A DNA stretch of 64,000 nt from Apostichopus japonicus (GCF_037975245.1 NC_092580.1:15196001-15260000); one strand, 5' to 3'; positions 32,786-45,530 are shown, counted from the stretch's first letter. A program made the numbers and translations. Notes: generated by a model from the letters alone, not told the origin.

Positions 32786-34581
32786 AAAGAAAGAAAGAAA
32801 GAAAGGGAAAACAATGGGATTACGATTCTTTTTGATCCGAATCGTACTGTGGAATATGTCGGGAGATACCATTCATATAGAAACATTGATCCGCTTGACC
32901 AACTTAAAGCCGCTGCTTGTGTTTGCACGCGAGGAGTTTAAAGCAGACGTTTGCGTTTCGTGTTTTTAGTTTTCAGAATATTTAACCAACCGACCATTAA
33001 TCAGATTAGAAATGATCAAATTAGTTAAGCCTATATCTTGGATTATTGTACCACTTGACTATTTAGTAGTAAATGAGTGACAATTGAATTCAAATTGAGG
33101 AATTTTCGTTGCACCACATTCACTTCTCATATCAGTGTTCATCATATTAATTAACAGATGATATTACCATATCGCGATCAATTCCGTTAATTATCAAAAT
33201 AAATATGACTTTAGTTCACTAGGCTAAAAGGTCCTTAGGTGCAGGTTTTCTGAAAGCCTTACCTATATGCATATAAGCATCGTGGTGAATCTACATTAAA
33301 CTTCAACTCTGAAGACAAATTGCTGGCTTTATACGTATAGTTTAAATGTGAAAACAGGCCCGCTGCTTGAATACAAAATCTTAAAGCATACATTTTATAG
33401 CTGAATGTAACACAGTTTTGTGGTTCCATAATACTCCTAATGCGGCAGACACCACAAATAAAGCTGGTATAGGTCCAGCGCTGTCCGATTTCATTGTCCT
33501 TGTTTAATCGTTTCCTTTTCTTGTTAGGCGGTGGAGGGGAGGGGGAGAGGGGCTAATGGTTTATTAAAAAAATATTATTATTAATATAGTTCTCTGTAAA
33601 TAGTGTCTGCTTCTCCCCTCCATACTGACACCGCTAGCGCATGTACTCGATATGTCTTCTGACAGGATAAAGAGCTGTAAAGATATAATATTCCAGTGTG
33701 TATATTGTTCACCGTAACATATGTGTTTTACACCATCCTTGTTATACCATCCAATAACACATAGCTGCCTCAACCCCAAGTGTCACCGTAGTTAGGGATT
33801 TATTTTTGAAACAGAACTCACGGACCTTATCAATTATTACTTGAACTGAACTTCAACTTGATAGGTGCTTGTAAGAATGGACAAGGGACAAATATAAACT
33901 CTGGTCACCGCAGGCGCGTGATATTTAACACTGCTCATGCAAAAGGCACGGTCAAGAATAAATTGAAGCATGCCTAACGAGCGAAATTGAATCCGTTTAA
34001 AGAGACACATATCGTTAGACTAATTATGAGTACCCCCTAGGGGCCAGTAAAAAGGTGACAGAATGGTCAGTCAGTAAATGAACATATAATAGAAGGGAAA
34101 CAAACAGAACGTTCGTTACTACAACAAACACAACATTGTACTTTCTGGGGGCATTTGATATATCGTCTTACTTTCGAAAAGTACATTGGAAAGTTGGTTT
34201 ATTCATAGATAAAGAAAGAGAGGTTAATGGCATGAAATGTGAAAATGAGAAATCAAACAGTTTCATGTTATTAACTCTTTTCTTTCGCGTTAAGTTAAAC
34301 ATAATTTTAATAATGATATATCAAATTGAATTGTATATGGATACCATGAAGTGTGTCCTTATAGTCGTAACAGCATGTGGATATTTGATTAAACAAACAA
34401 GAATAATTGTAGTCAGCATTTATTAAATTTACTATTTCAATGATGTCTTGAACATATTCCACATCTCGTATAGTAACTATACGGAGGCTTGTAACTCCAG
34501 GTTCATATAACATAATGGATGTTTTACAGTTTGCATGTAATGTGAATAATAATACAAAATATGTAGTTTTCATTAATCTTC

Positions 34582-34583
<2 letters not shown>
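32786..34583. other. No supported gene
   Basis: A short (GAAA)n run at 32786-32806, then unique-looking DNA. The frames at 33564 and 34136-34426 show no recognisable features. Confidence 0.45.

Positions 34584-34633
<50 letters not shown>
34584..34633. repeat. (TA)n microsatellite
   Basis: Fifty-base TA run that directly precedes family A copy 2. Confidence 0.95.
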
Positions 34634-34635
<2 letters not shown>

Positions 34636-34645
34636 CAGTGGAAAT

Positions 34646-35040
34646 ATGTGATGTCATATGGGCAAATGATCTTCAAAAGTTTGACATAAACTATATAAAC
34701 TATAATCTTCTTGTATACTTATCCTTGAAACCTAATACATTTGGAGTGCTTGCATAGCTGTCAAAGTTCTCTGTATTTAGAATTTCATGAACATGTATCC
34801 TTTTTATATAAATAGTCTATTCCTCTGTGGATACATGAATGACAAATATTAAAGAAAAACAAAGACATTTTCAGCTGAATTGCCCTGATGACGTCATCCA
34901 TTCTGCTATTGCCAGATGCATTAACAAAAATATCACAATTTTATTTTTATCTAATTTGCAATCCACAATGCATATATGAGGGCGTGATTTTCGCCTACAG
35001 ATTCAGAAAAGTTTCAGCAATTTTTACTTAGCGATCTGAA
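34646..35040 (+). repeat. Interspersed repeat family A, copy 2 (uninterrupted)
   Basis: Aligns with 2090-2162 plus 2585-2900, showing the pre-insertion state of that locus: CCTTGAAACCTAATACATTTGGAG here versus CTTGAA, then the MITE, then AAGGTGATAGCTTCGGAATG. It also aligns with 63640-63870. It carries an intact TGACGTCA at 34889-34896. The reading frame is broken by stops, so it is not obviously protein-derived. Confidence 0.8.
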
Positions 35041-37440
35041 CTTGAGTCACCAAGAATATATCCGGTTAAACCAATCAGAAGGGAATTTCGTAACGAGAGT
35101 TTCAGGTCACATTTACATAGAGAGGAATAAATAAACATGGTCTATTTTGTCAGTTACCGAGTGTCCTTGGCCCGTGAAGTACGCATAACTGACATTGATA
35201 TGTAGCTCAAATACCGCATGCTTGCATCGTTGGTTTGAATTCTTTTAATTCTCCGATTTAATCAGTCAATCAGAGAAGGTCGTGAGTTTACGCTGCACTG
35301 GTAAACGTATCTAAGTTATCATTTCCTATATTAATTTACATAGGACGCACAGGCTTAAACACTGTATGGCAGCTTTAAAGGCTGTCACATTCATTACATT
35401 GACCTTCTCGAAAGCTGCCTTATTGCGTTGAGTTTTGTACCACCCGTTCGGTATCTTACTAGGTCGTCAGGCTTTGCGAGAGAGCGGGGTCAGACAGGGG
35501 CGGGGGGGGGGGGATTAGAGCCCCTCGGACCCGGGATCAATTGGGGCTATGGGGAAATACCGGATAAAGACAATATACCGTCTTTTTCATGATATTAAAA
35601 ATGGCAACATTTCACGACTTCAAAAAGGGAACCCGCAAACATTGTCCCAAGGCATCGTCCTGCCCTCGACAACCTCGCCCCCTCCCTCGTGCGACTGTTA
35701 CAGGGGGAATAACGTTGGTGAAATTATCATATCTGTCTTAAAATGTTCAAGTTGTACTAGGTATGATTAAATTAAATATAAACCTCACAAGTTTGGAAAT
35801 GAAACCAACAAATATTTTCATGAAAGTTGTGGGACACACAATTTTCTGTTTTGGAATGTAAGGTGTATGCATGGCTCTCTAAGTAGGAGCATACCACTCG
35901 GCTGTTATCAGATGCTTAGTTAGATTGCGGGTTATCCAGTTAGAAGGCATATATGTTATCATCTTCAGATAGCCTCACAATTCCATGTATAACTGGGTAT
36001 ACGAGTGTGCTTTATAGTAGGCCCATACATGCTTGTTATATGAAAGTTGTGTTGACTTTAGGAAATCTGCGGTGTTAAAGGCAAACGCTGCCTACTGAAG
36101 TCTCTTTCGAACAATAAACCTTTTCTGTGAAGTTCAAACCGAAGTTGAGACACTAAATTCAAATTTATTTCAAATTTCTATATATTGGGGAACATTTTCG
36201 CTGCAGCAGAACACGTTAAGTTGCAAACACAGCCTAATGTTTCAAAGATGCGTCATAATAACTTTATTTAATTTGTCACCAGATGCACTAACTTATATAA
36301 AATTATTACTGTGTGTATAATATTTCGTGTAATATTTACACTATACGAAAAGGTCTTTCTCCTTGTAGAAAGCTTATTAACTATATAGGCTATATGCAGT
36401 CTGAGATCGAACAGCTTCCTCACCGTGGGGTACTGAACTATCCCTCTGTACGATCTATAATAACGTTTAGAAAATTCCGTATAACAATATCGAAATACCA
36501 CCAGCAACCTTTTCGGGTTCAATGGCAAAAAAAAAAAGACATGTCAAAACTCAGTCCAGGTTGCATGTTCGACATGCATAAGTGTATGTTTCTCGTATAT
36601 GTATAATTACCATCATTCTAACACGAGGATCGGAGTTTCTCTATCTATTGACAAACTCAATCAAACCGTGAAGCTGTATTAGCTGGCACTTATATGAATA
36701 TAAATTCATTCTTTCGCGATTAGTAAACAAAAAAATTCATACGAAAGCCGTTCGACATTTATTTATTTTTTCTTCTTCTGCTTCCGTCTAGAATAGTATA
36801 ATACACGTACATAGCAGGTTTTGAATAGTAATCACAATTACTTTCAAAGAATTTACAAAAACCCGTATGAATTTTTGGTTATTGTTGAAATATGTGAATG
36901 CCACAAGATGTTTAAAGTTTTCGATTCGAGGGAATCGATTTTTAATAAATTTCACAGTCTTAGGTTCAAACCCCTCATGTCTCGTTTCAATAAGTTTTAG
37001 GTGAGAATTTTTACGGTAAAAATTCTTCATTCTGAGTCAACCGTGCAATATATGCTCATACATGAATGTATATGTACACGTCAACCCAGGCAGTCATGTA
37101 TGATGGGGCTGTTTAAAGTTAGTTATTCTATAATAACCATTTAATTAAATACATATACCATATCGGTATTTCATAAATTTCTAATTCGTTTCAAATTCCA
37201 GTATGGTATAATCATATAGTTGTGTCTCCGGTGTATATAGGCCCACTGGATGGTTAACTGTGGAATGCAGTGGTATCACAAAACTTAATCCAACGGTTAT
37301 AAACGAGAACTGCATTTGCCTGCAAATACGCAGTATTGTTGTGCGTGTGAAGTGATTGTAGTAAATATTAGGAAGAACATTTCGGTTGTTCATAGCGTAA
37401 GTTTTTGGGCGGACAACACACCAGGGAGTATAGTCATTTA
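35041..37440. other. No supported gene
   Basis: G run at 35502-35513 in a G/C-rich patch. The minus-strand 80-codon frame at 36788-37030 (N-terminus MKNFYRKNSHLKLIETRHEGFEPKT) covers a GGTTCAAACCCC B-box-like sequence at 36963 but has no matching A box, so I do not call a SINE. Confidence 0.45.
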
Positions 37441-37457
37441 GGTACCTACAAAGTGAG

Positions 37458-37473
37458 GGCGCTCATGAGCGCC
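37458..37473. repeat. Perfect 16-bp GC-rich palindrome GGCGCTCATGAGCGCC
   Basis: A perfect palindrome in AT-rich surroundings, followed 130 bp later by a CpG-dense GCGCGCACGCGCAC. Function unknown; possibly part of a short mobile element. Confidence 0.9.
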
Positions 37474-37479
37474 GTGACA

Positions 37480-38941
37480 GGCTCAGAATTAGTTGGTTAC
37501 GCAGCTAGCCTCTGAAACTGCAATTGTACAGAGACTATATGAAACTTTAAGTTCAACGTCCAGTCATGTAGTTATCGTTCACTTGCCAGTAATGTCAATA
37601 TTGTAGCGCGCACGCGCACTACAATAAATACAGCACAATTAGCATACGTTTCGATGTTACGTAATCAGTGACGGGACAACCATCCATTATGATTGTGTGT
37701 GTTTTTTGTGCGTTTGGGGAAGGGGCGTATAGCTAGACTGCTTTCTTTACGAGTGCCCAATACTTATCTAGGGCTGTGACTGGGGCCGGGGGAGGGGGGG
37801 CAGTGGGTGGGTGTAGTAGAACCTATATTCTGTAATTCGTATATAATGGCAAGTTGATAAGTAGATTCTGTTTTTAACGTTGTTGGCAATGTATGAAAAT
37901 AAAGTCTGACTGCAGACTATATGATGCCTCAGGTATAAAGATTCGGCGGAGCGGGAAGAAAGGATTACAAGAATGCAATACTTCCCTCGTTTCTCTTATG
38001 ATGGCTTTGACTTGAAACTTCTCATATTTCCTTCAAAAGCATGGAGATAAATGCTTTAAAACATTGTATTCCAATTGATTTCAAAGTGCTTAAAAAAGCT
38101 GCTTGCTGGTCAAATTCAACATTTTGTATCTTCTCTCCTTATTATGCGAGGATGTGTTGTGTGATAATTTTTGTGTGCAACACAGATCACATTTTGCAGC
38201 CTAAAAGGCGCAGTTACAGATGCCAGTGTGCAATCAAGTGTCGTACATAGACGAATGCATTTACAGGACCAGGGGTTTATTATAGTTCTTCATGTTTGGT
38301 CATATTAGACCTCTGCGTGTAAAACTCATGCTATTTCGGGCTATTGATTACTATCGTTCTTTTCCTTTACGTTATCAATACATCTCCCCCCCCCCCACCC
38401 CTCCGTTACCCCGCCTCTTCTATATAACTCATTTAATGCATTTCTCTATCTGTCGTACGAAAACGGTTCACATGCATGATTGACATGGTCACATTATCTC
38501 TGCTTTTCAATTAAGTTACAAGCCGAGAGAAACTTTGAGGGAGTTTTCATTCCTAATCTGGACTGCGTATAATGAAAGAAACCGAGCATTGTGTGTATTT
38601 ATAGCAGACGTCCCCGTAACCAAGACAACCGTTCAATTTTGACCATTTATCAATTTGGTTGACCTTTTGAAATGCCATTAATGATCACTGGTAAACATTC
38701 GTCAACCTCCGCGTAAAAAAAGTAAATCTTCACAGTTGTATAAACATTTTAAGAGTACAACTTAGTTTAAAGTCGTTTTCGTGATGAGTTGTTCGTTCCC
38801 CTGTATACCCGACAAACAGCTTACCATCATTTTAGGCCTACTCAATGCTTTCTGATAGTATGGCACATTTTACTCCTCAAAATGTTCTGAGAGGTTATAT
38901 TTCTGCTTTGTTTGGTACTTTCAACGGGGAATACTCTACAC
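37480..38941. other. No supported gene
   Basis: Contains GTAGCGCGCACGCGCACTAC near 37603 and a C run at 38386-38396. No gene-like features. Confidence 0.45.
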
Positions 38942-39030
38942 CAGGGTTTCCCTAACTCAGTTATGCCCCCACGAAACCCCTGTGGATGTCAGAGTTGTCC
39001 ACGAACCCCCAACTTTTCGAGACACGATCT
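38942..39030 (+). mobile_element. Single hAT-type terminal sequence
   Basis: CAGGGTTTCCCTAACT is very close to the CAGNGNTTCYCAAACT ends of many hAT (Charlie/Tip100-like) elements, and the following CCCCCACGAAACCCCTGTGG has the usual subterminal character. No matching right end occurs within several kb, so the element is truncated, or very long with a missing or diverged far end. Confidence 0.5.
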
Positions 39031-39900
39031 GAGTCATTATTATACTATAATACGCATAACAGTGTTTCGTAAAAGATCAAGTTCATAGTGTAATATTGAA
39101 CTGGTATATCTTGTTAAAACAGGCTAGTGACTGCATGTTGTCACTCAACAACAATTTTCAAGCATGAATTTATGCTAACTTTGCTTTGTCTCGGGCAAAA
39201 TGGAGGTCAATTGGAATTTCCAAAATACTTTGGCCAACCTTTCAGTTATTTTCTTAGCTCTTTATCTTCACGACGTACTGGCATGCGTACATCAACTTCA
39301 CCAAAGTCATGCGGCCTGTGTCTGTTTCATAATTCACATGCACGGTACGGTTCTACTATGGCAACATATGCTTATGGAACGCGAAAACAGTTAGTCGATA
39401 GGTACGGAACAATCCTGCCAAGATTTGATACGGGAACTGTCTTTAGCAGGATTTCTATGCGTATGATTGGGGAGTGCGGGAAGAAGGAGAGGGGGGGGGG
39501 GGGGTGATTTAGTTATACCTCTGGAGCAAAGACAACATTTTTGTTTAAAAGGGGAATCATTGTTCATCTTCTTTCCAGCCCAGCTAGAATTTAAGTCGAT
39601 ATAGAATACGCACACGGTGTAAACCTTATACTATACATCGGGACATGCGGAAATCTAGGCGCAGTGGATATTAGTGGATATTATTAGTAAGAGTTAATCT
39701 GAAGTTGTCGGCAAGTACACCCAACCTTAAAGGAGGCACAAACCGACCCCCCCCCCCCCTCCGAACTTTATAAATTATATGACAGAGATCGTTGCGCAGA
39801 ACAACTCCAGACACAGCTAAGGTCATACATGTAGAGGGCTTTAATAGTTTAGATTCAAAATTCGCAAAAGCCATCTACATTTTACAGAAAATAAACAGTT
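39031..39900. other. No supported gene
   Basis: Overlapping open frames on both strands at 39127-39615 run into a 14-base G run (39491-39504). Their composition is not protein-like and no domain is recognisable. Confidence 0.4.
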
Positions 39901-39902
39901 GA

Positions 39903-40095
39903 CAAAATATAAAGAAAGAGAATGAAGAACCAAAATTCAAGCACGTCTGGCTTGATGATTTCATATTTAGACTTGATCAAGTCGTTTGGGCTTGTGTGGG
40001 TAAAATGAATATCATATCCGTGAAATTTCCAAAACTGAATAAGATTTTTCCTAAACTGTTTAGGGAGCGGTTGTTCATGACTGTAACTCCTTGAA
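39903..40095 (+). repeat. Interspersed repeat family B, copy 2
   Basis: Opposite orientation to copy 1. Between stops the plus frame reads QNIKKENEEPKF.. WLDDFIFRLDQVV.. FPKLNKIF.. RLFMTVTP and then a stop. The shared peptide positions (LDD.IFRLDQV, PKL..I, LFMTV) align with copy 1. It abuts the 22-bp minisatellite. Confidence 0.65.
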
Positions 40096-40110
40096 GTTCA
40101 AATTTTGGAG

Positions 40111-40343
40111 CTTTGGCAGTAGACTATTTGTACTTCGGCAGTAGACTATTTTGTATACTTTGGCTGTCGGCGACTATATGTACTTTGGCAGTAGACTATT
40201 TGTACTTTGGCAGTAGACTTTTTTGTATACTTTGGCTGTCGGTGACTATTTGTACTTTGGCAGTAGACTATTTTTTTCTTTGGCAGTAGACTATTTTGTA
40301 CTTTGGCAGTAGACTATTTGTACTTTGGCAGTAGACTATTTGT
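40111..40343. repeat. ~22-25 bp minisatellite (CTTTGGCAGTAGACTATTTGTA), 10 copies
   Basis: Copies begin at 40111, 40133, 40158, 40183, 40205, 40230, 40254, 40278, 40301 and 40323. A three-copy block containing the variant CTTTGGCTGTCGG is duplicated 72 bp apart (40133 and 40205), a higher-order repeat. Confidence 0.95.
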
Positions 40344-41235
40344 TGAAATCTTAAGTGATTAAGTTTGACTCTTTAGCATATTTATGGGCCCATTACTGAT
40401 AACTGATGTCTCTGATTTCCCGATTTAAAGTTTTACCGAATTATCCATATGAATGACTGTATATATGAATCATATATAATTGTGGCTCACTCCAGAGGGG
40501 ACATTTTTTGGGAATGAGGCCACACCGAAGTGAACCAACTTATGTACTCTGGCTAGCTGTTATCTGGTTTATGGTGCTAAAACTTCAAAGTCCTTTTATT
40601 GTTTTGTTGTAAAGTCAGACACCGTGGTTCAGTGCGTGGGATATGCGTGGGATAAATGCAGGAAAATAAAGTCATGGCTTTGCATAATTTCATGAGGCCA
40701 GTTAACAATTATGCCAGTTCATAATTCTTTATATGGCTTATGATTTAAAGAGTATAAAATGTATGTAAACCTTTGCAGGGGAGACTTCAATAATGTTCTA
40801 AACTTTCGACAAAATTGGTCGTTCTTGCTAACAAATTTAATTCGTAAATGAAAATCTTTGGATATAACAAATTCTAATCCCCAAGTCATTCGGGGTTTTA
40901 TATTTCCTAAAGAATATATTGTGCAAAGGCTACTATGTTTGTATATAATATGGCTAGTTGAATATAGTAATCTCTTCACATAGGCTCATTCATGTCGTTT
41001 TACGGCGATCATAATGCCCTGTGTTCTTAAATATACATAGGCATACATTAATAATCATCTTTATCTTTGTATGTGTAGTTATTACAACCATCATGGCGGC
41101 GTTTGTACAGTCAGTGGTTATCTCAATACTAAAAAAAAGCTGAAAACAGGTTTTGTACTGCTTTTTCGTTGACCTATATAACAGTTTTATGAAATGAACT
41201 ATAACAGAGAAAATAAAAGAAGATCAAAACAACGA
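40344..41235. other. No supported gene
   Basis: Unique-looking AT-rich DNA. The sequence approaching 41236 may be part of the element ending there. Confidence 0.4.
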
Positions 41236-41264
41236 CCGATGAAGGCCGAAAAAGGCCGAAGAGC
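41236..41264 (+). other. Hammerhead-like core, possible Penelope-element relic
   Basis: CCGATGA, then AGGCC, a GAAAAA loop, GGCC, then GAAG. This matches the hammerhead layout CUGANGA - stem II - GAAA except for one core change (U4 to C) and the fourth base after stem II. Penelope-like retroelements are known to carry hammerhead motifs with similar GATGAAGGCC..GGCCGAAAC sequences. The expected pairing partner for stem I is not visible, so a functional ribozyme is unlikely. Confidence 0.35.
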
Positions 41265-43116
41265 ACGACATGATTGATAAGAAAGGTCTGTGGTGCGACT
41301 TGACCACTGTGAAACATCAATCTACCTCACACGATTATGTGAGATAACAGATGATGAAAGCACCCTTGCTCTAGATCGAATTAACGCTAATGTGGCGGCA
41401 TAAGATGAAACACTGGGTCGCCGCCATACATCTTGCATGAAAACACCGTGGAAAAAAAAAAGGTTAAGACACAGGCTTCATTTGTAACAGGACACGAAAT
41501 ATTTCAGACTTTAACGAAGTTATATCAAACAAAGCAATCAGTTATATAGGCCTTATACTATACACGCCGCACGTAGGTGCTCTTCGTTATACGTTGTTCT
41601 GATTAGACTCATTTGATCATATACAAACGCCGATCAAGCGTTTTGGAATATTTTATCTTTAAATAAGTCATTATAACAGGACATACTTTGATTTACTTTA
41701 CTTTATTAAATGAGAATTACTTGGGGCTGATTATCAAGGCATGGAGGGTCAGTAAATAGGTGGGGTCATAGGTAGGCTATCATGTACAGTTATATATCGA
41801 TGTTGTTTTCATACCTGAATTCGTGTATAGATTATTAAACATATGGAAGTGTACAAAGTAAGGATGCCATAGACAAGCATTGAGTCAGTGACATAGCAGT
41901 CATCAATATTAATACTGGGGATGGGGGGGGGGGGCGAGTCTAATTACTTCGTTGTCATATTTAGCATAAACGGTGCATCTATACCCCTTATAATGTAATG
42001 GAGTCCATTTGTAATGTGCTTCACAAGACGAAAATTGTTTCACTTCCCCGGGAAAAATCGCCGAATATGCCTATACCTCCATACAAAACAAAACAAAATA
42101 GTGCCACAGTACAGAAACAGGTTTGTGCTATATTCCATGGTAGCTACATATATAGGTGAGCTGTAATATATATGTGTTACTGTTACAGTTTAGAATGGCT
42201 AATAAAGCACGGGTCTATTATGTTAGTGTAATGCAGTTCAGTAAGATACCGTTAAGCGTATAGCCTACATGCTGGATGTATGCTTAATATATAGTGCAAT
42301 ACTGTATATACTAACTGATAGTAAAATAGGCTACAACGTGCATGCTGGTTAACTGCACTGAACATAGACTACAGTAGTAGGACCTATGGTATCAACTCAA
42401 GAAGGCCTTTATACGATGACTATATCCTATACTTTTCGTTTATATTATTCAGAAATATAACATAAATATAATACACGTTGTATAAAGTCGGCTTGGATAA
42501 ATGGAATGCTTGTTAGAAACAAAAGAAGCATTGACCCCACCCCCCCCCCCCCCCCGTTCACACACATGCACACACCCCTTAATCATAAGTAGAACTAAGA
42601 GAAATTCTACGATTATTATAGGTAGCCTACATTTATCAAAATATGAATGTATGTATTCTCAAAAGTGATCTTCCTGTTTGAAAAGACAGTGAAATATTTA
42701 TTCAACAAGTGACATGATATCATGCAGTTATATGATAGTAATTGTGTTTATCATAGTATCAAGTTGATAATGTACAAGTGCAAGTTATGCATATATAGTA
42801 AAGTGTAAAAATCCATATATATTTCGACCTGCATAAAGAATTGGACGGTAATGTCAACTAGATTTCATGGTATTATAAATTACACTGGGCATGAAAAGTA
42901 GTTAACTATTCTATTTAGATATTCGGGAAATATCATTTGTTGTTTTGCTTTTCGAAACCTGCTAATGTGAGTGGCTTTTTCCCCCGCTTAATCTGAGAGC
43001 TGAATTATACCTGGTTAGTTAAAAACCACAAAGTCATTAGGATATTATTACTGTATATGTAATCCTTACGTATATACTGTATTATTTATTTGTACATTTT
43101 TTTTTTCATTTTTTCC
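41265..43116. other. No supported gene
   Basis: Contains a G run (41923-41934) and a 16-base C run (42540-42555). No long open frames. Confidence 0.45.
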
Positions 43117-43211
43117 AGGGAGTCTCCTACTTTGTTAAGTCTTTTCAAGGCTTTATAGGAGACTTCCTTTCCCATTGTACACAATTGTCGATAAAACAAA
43201 TAAATGAATTA
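43117..43211 (+). mobile_element. LINE 3' end, copy 2, with stem-loop and A-rich tail
   Basis: AGGGAGTCTCCTA (43117-43129) pairs with TAGGAGACTTCCT (43156-43168), 13 positions with one G-T pair. AAGTCT pairs with AGGCTT inside the loop. The tail is AAACAAATAAATGAATT then an A run. Compared with copy 1 at 32672-32785, two adjacent stem pairs change as T-A, C-G here versus C-G, T-A there, which keeps pairing intact. Confidence 0.7.
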
Positions 43212-43257
43212 AAAAAAAAAACACAGTAAGAGAGCTGACCTAACATGTCGACTGCAA

Positions 43258-43290
43258 CTGACTGACTAACTGACAGACAGACAGACAGAT
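43258..43290. repeat. Short ACTG/ACAG tetranucleotide repeat
   Basis: Mixed GACTAACTGA and (GACA)n units. Confidence 0.85.
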
Positions 43291-45420
43291 GATGAAAAAC
43301 GAAAAATGGTGATGATATCTTTTTCATTAAAAATTAGAAGAAGATTACCGCATTCGAAGTGAATGGCGTGGTTCAGTTACAGTCTTATAGGTCAATTCAA
43401 CCATCAGTGGTGAAATATTCTTAATACACACTGTTTGTTTGTTTGTTGAGAATTGGTATGTCAAGCACCAACCTGCATGTGTCCTGTCTTGTTATATTTT
43501 ATGCTTGTTTTTGGGTAGTGTGTATTTGTTATGCCTGCAGTAATGATTATTATGATGCCACGTGGCCCGTTTACGGGCCAGTGCATGCACAGATTATGAT
43601 CGTGTCAATGCCTCTATACTGTGTGTATATAGTTCAACCCCAAATATTTTTTGGGGTGTGACCTATCGGTATGGGGAAAATATGTCAACACACTTTCTCA
43701 GATTCTTGTCAAGATTGGCCATGCAGTGCTGAAAGTTAATGAGCCTTGATCTCGAAGCATTTTCATATTTTGCTTATCAGAAACCGCCGACCGAGCGTTC
43801 TTTAATTTCCAAAGTAAAAACTTGCTTTAAGAAATTCTAAATTTCGCAGGCCCGGTACTCTATTTGGCCTCTTTAACTGTTTTGGAGTAAATTAAATGTG
43901 GGCAGAATAGTTTTGCTTCACACATTCCATTTTGTGAATACCTTATCTCCAGTATTTGATGATATTTTTGTTTTTCATGAATTGATTACACTCTTTATGA
44001 ATGAACCCGAGTATAGGTTGAGAACTATTCTTAACAAGGTTAGCAAAACTGTATTTTTTCAAGTGAGAAAGATTCTAATGATGAATTTTGTACATAATAT
44101 GTGGAAATATGTGCAGATATACAACTATCAATTTTCTAAATTAACTCATAGTTATACATCGTATGTATTTTTTTATATATATATATTTTTGTCGTTTCAG
44201 CAATTCCGTTTCTATAAACCATCGTGAAACAGAGAACGTCAACCCTCCTATATCTACAACTCAAAACCTGAGCGTCGTACCCTTGTGAAAGTTGTTAGCA
44301 TTCAGGTAGGGATTTTGATATTGCCTGTTAGAGGGACTTAATTTATACATTAATCCTATCCCATCCAGTTGATGTATTAACAGTTCCATCACGTTGATGG
44401 CAAGGAAAGCAAAGAGGGGGAATAGTTTAGGTGATCTTAAAGTGATTATTATGCTACTATATACTGGCATATAGCACAGTCCTACTTACCCAACCTGGTT
44501 TGTGTTCTATATAAATTGAAACTTCCTTCCTTCCTTTGCTTGTTCGTTTGTCTGTGTGTTTGTTAGATAGCTTGATAGAGAATTTATTCGTCATTGTACA
44601 AACCATAACAATATTTTGGCTGATAAAATTTCAAATTACGGAGAACCTATTCTTGAACAAAAAATGAAATATTCAAACATCCAACATTCTAGAAATTGTG
44701 ATACGGAATACATGGAAGATAACTTATGTCGGAAAGTTTGTGGTCTCCCCACCCCCCTCCCCGTCAGTCAAAGGTGCATGTTCCACTGCCCCTCGATGGA
44801 TATATCGATCCCTCTTCTTCCAAATCCCCTGCGTATCAGGTAAGGGGTTATATCGTGTGTAACTTGACCCAGCTGGACCCAATATTGTTTTGTCTTTTGT
44901 GTACATTCATGTCCTCGTGCTAACAGTTTAAGCAGTACAGGAATATCATGTGTATATATATCAGATCAAGACTAGAAGCTGTTAACACTGTACTGTACGC
45001 ATGATATCGGATAATACTAATAATGGGTTATATTAGCATTAGGAAACATGTCCCATCTGGCTGCTTACTTGGTTTCGAGCTTGAATATTCATGCAGTTTG
45101 TTCTATCTTTATTGAGCAAGATGTAATTACAAGAAATGATAAAGGTTGAAGTAATCCTGTAAGAAACTAATGTAAAAAGTTACCTTACCCCCTCACCCCC
45201 CCCCCCCCCACAAAAAGATCTTGGTACGGAAATCTTTCAAAGGTCTTATATCTGATTGTAGATAAACAAAGCAGGTGATTTAAAAAAATGTTATTATAAA
45301 ACTGAAACTAACTTGTGTATTGGATCCAATGTTTGGTAGTAAAAGAAGTTATTTGTCTGAAATGACTTTCTAAAATAAAAAGATTCCAAATTTGAGTTAA
45401 AATGTTGAATTGGAAGCCAC
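43291..45420. other. No supported gene
   Basis: The 109-codon plus frame at 43898-44227 (N-terminus MGRIVLLHTFHFVNTLSPVF) is AT-driven and Phe/Tyr-rich, with no recognisable domain. A C run lies at 45196-45209. Confidence 0.4.
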
Positions 45421-45530
45421 CCGACGTGTAAGTTGTAATCCATAAGCCCTTGCGGGTTTCTCCCACATTTGTGGTCGCTTAAGCGTCGTAAAAATAACTG
45501 CTGATTATTATTATTATTATTATTATTTGC
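45421..45530 (+). mobile_element. Possible retroelement 3' end with hairpins and (TTA)n tail
   Basis: Three small inverted motifs (AAGCCC..GGGTTT, CCACATTTGTGG, CGCTTAAGCG) precede (ATT)n at 45503-45528. A hairpin-rich end followed by a trinucleotide tail resembles LINE/SINE 3' ends, but there is no second copy here to confirm it. Confidence 0.35.

Noticed and set aside
36788-37030. SINE called from GGTTCAAACCCC and the GFEP peptide
   Set aside because: Only a B-box-like string is present, with no A box at the right distance and no second copy.
39127-39507. 126-codon plus-strand frame
   Set aside because: It ends by running into a 14-base G run and overlaps frames in other phases; no conserved motif.
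43898-44227. 109-codon Phe/Tyr-rich frame as a membrane protein
   Set aside because: Hydrophobic content follows from T-richness; no clear alternation of transmembrane segments and loops, and no family motif.
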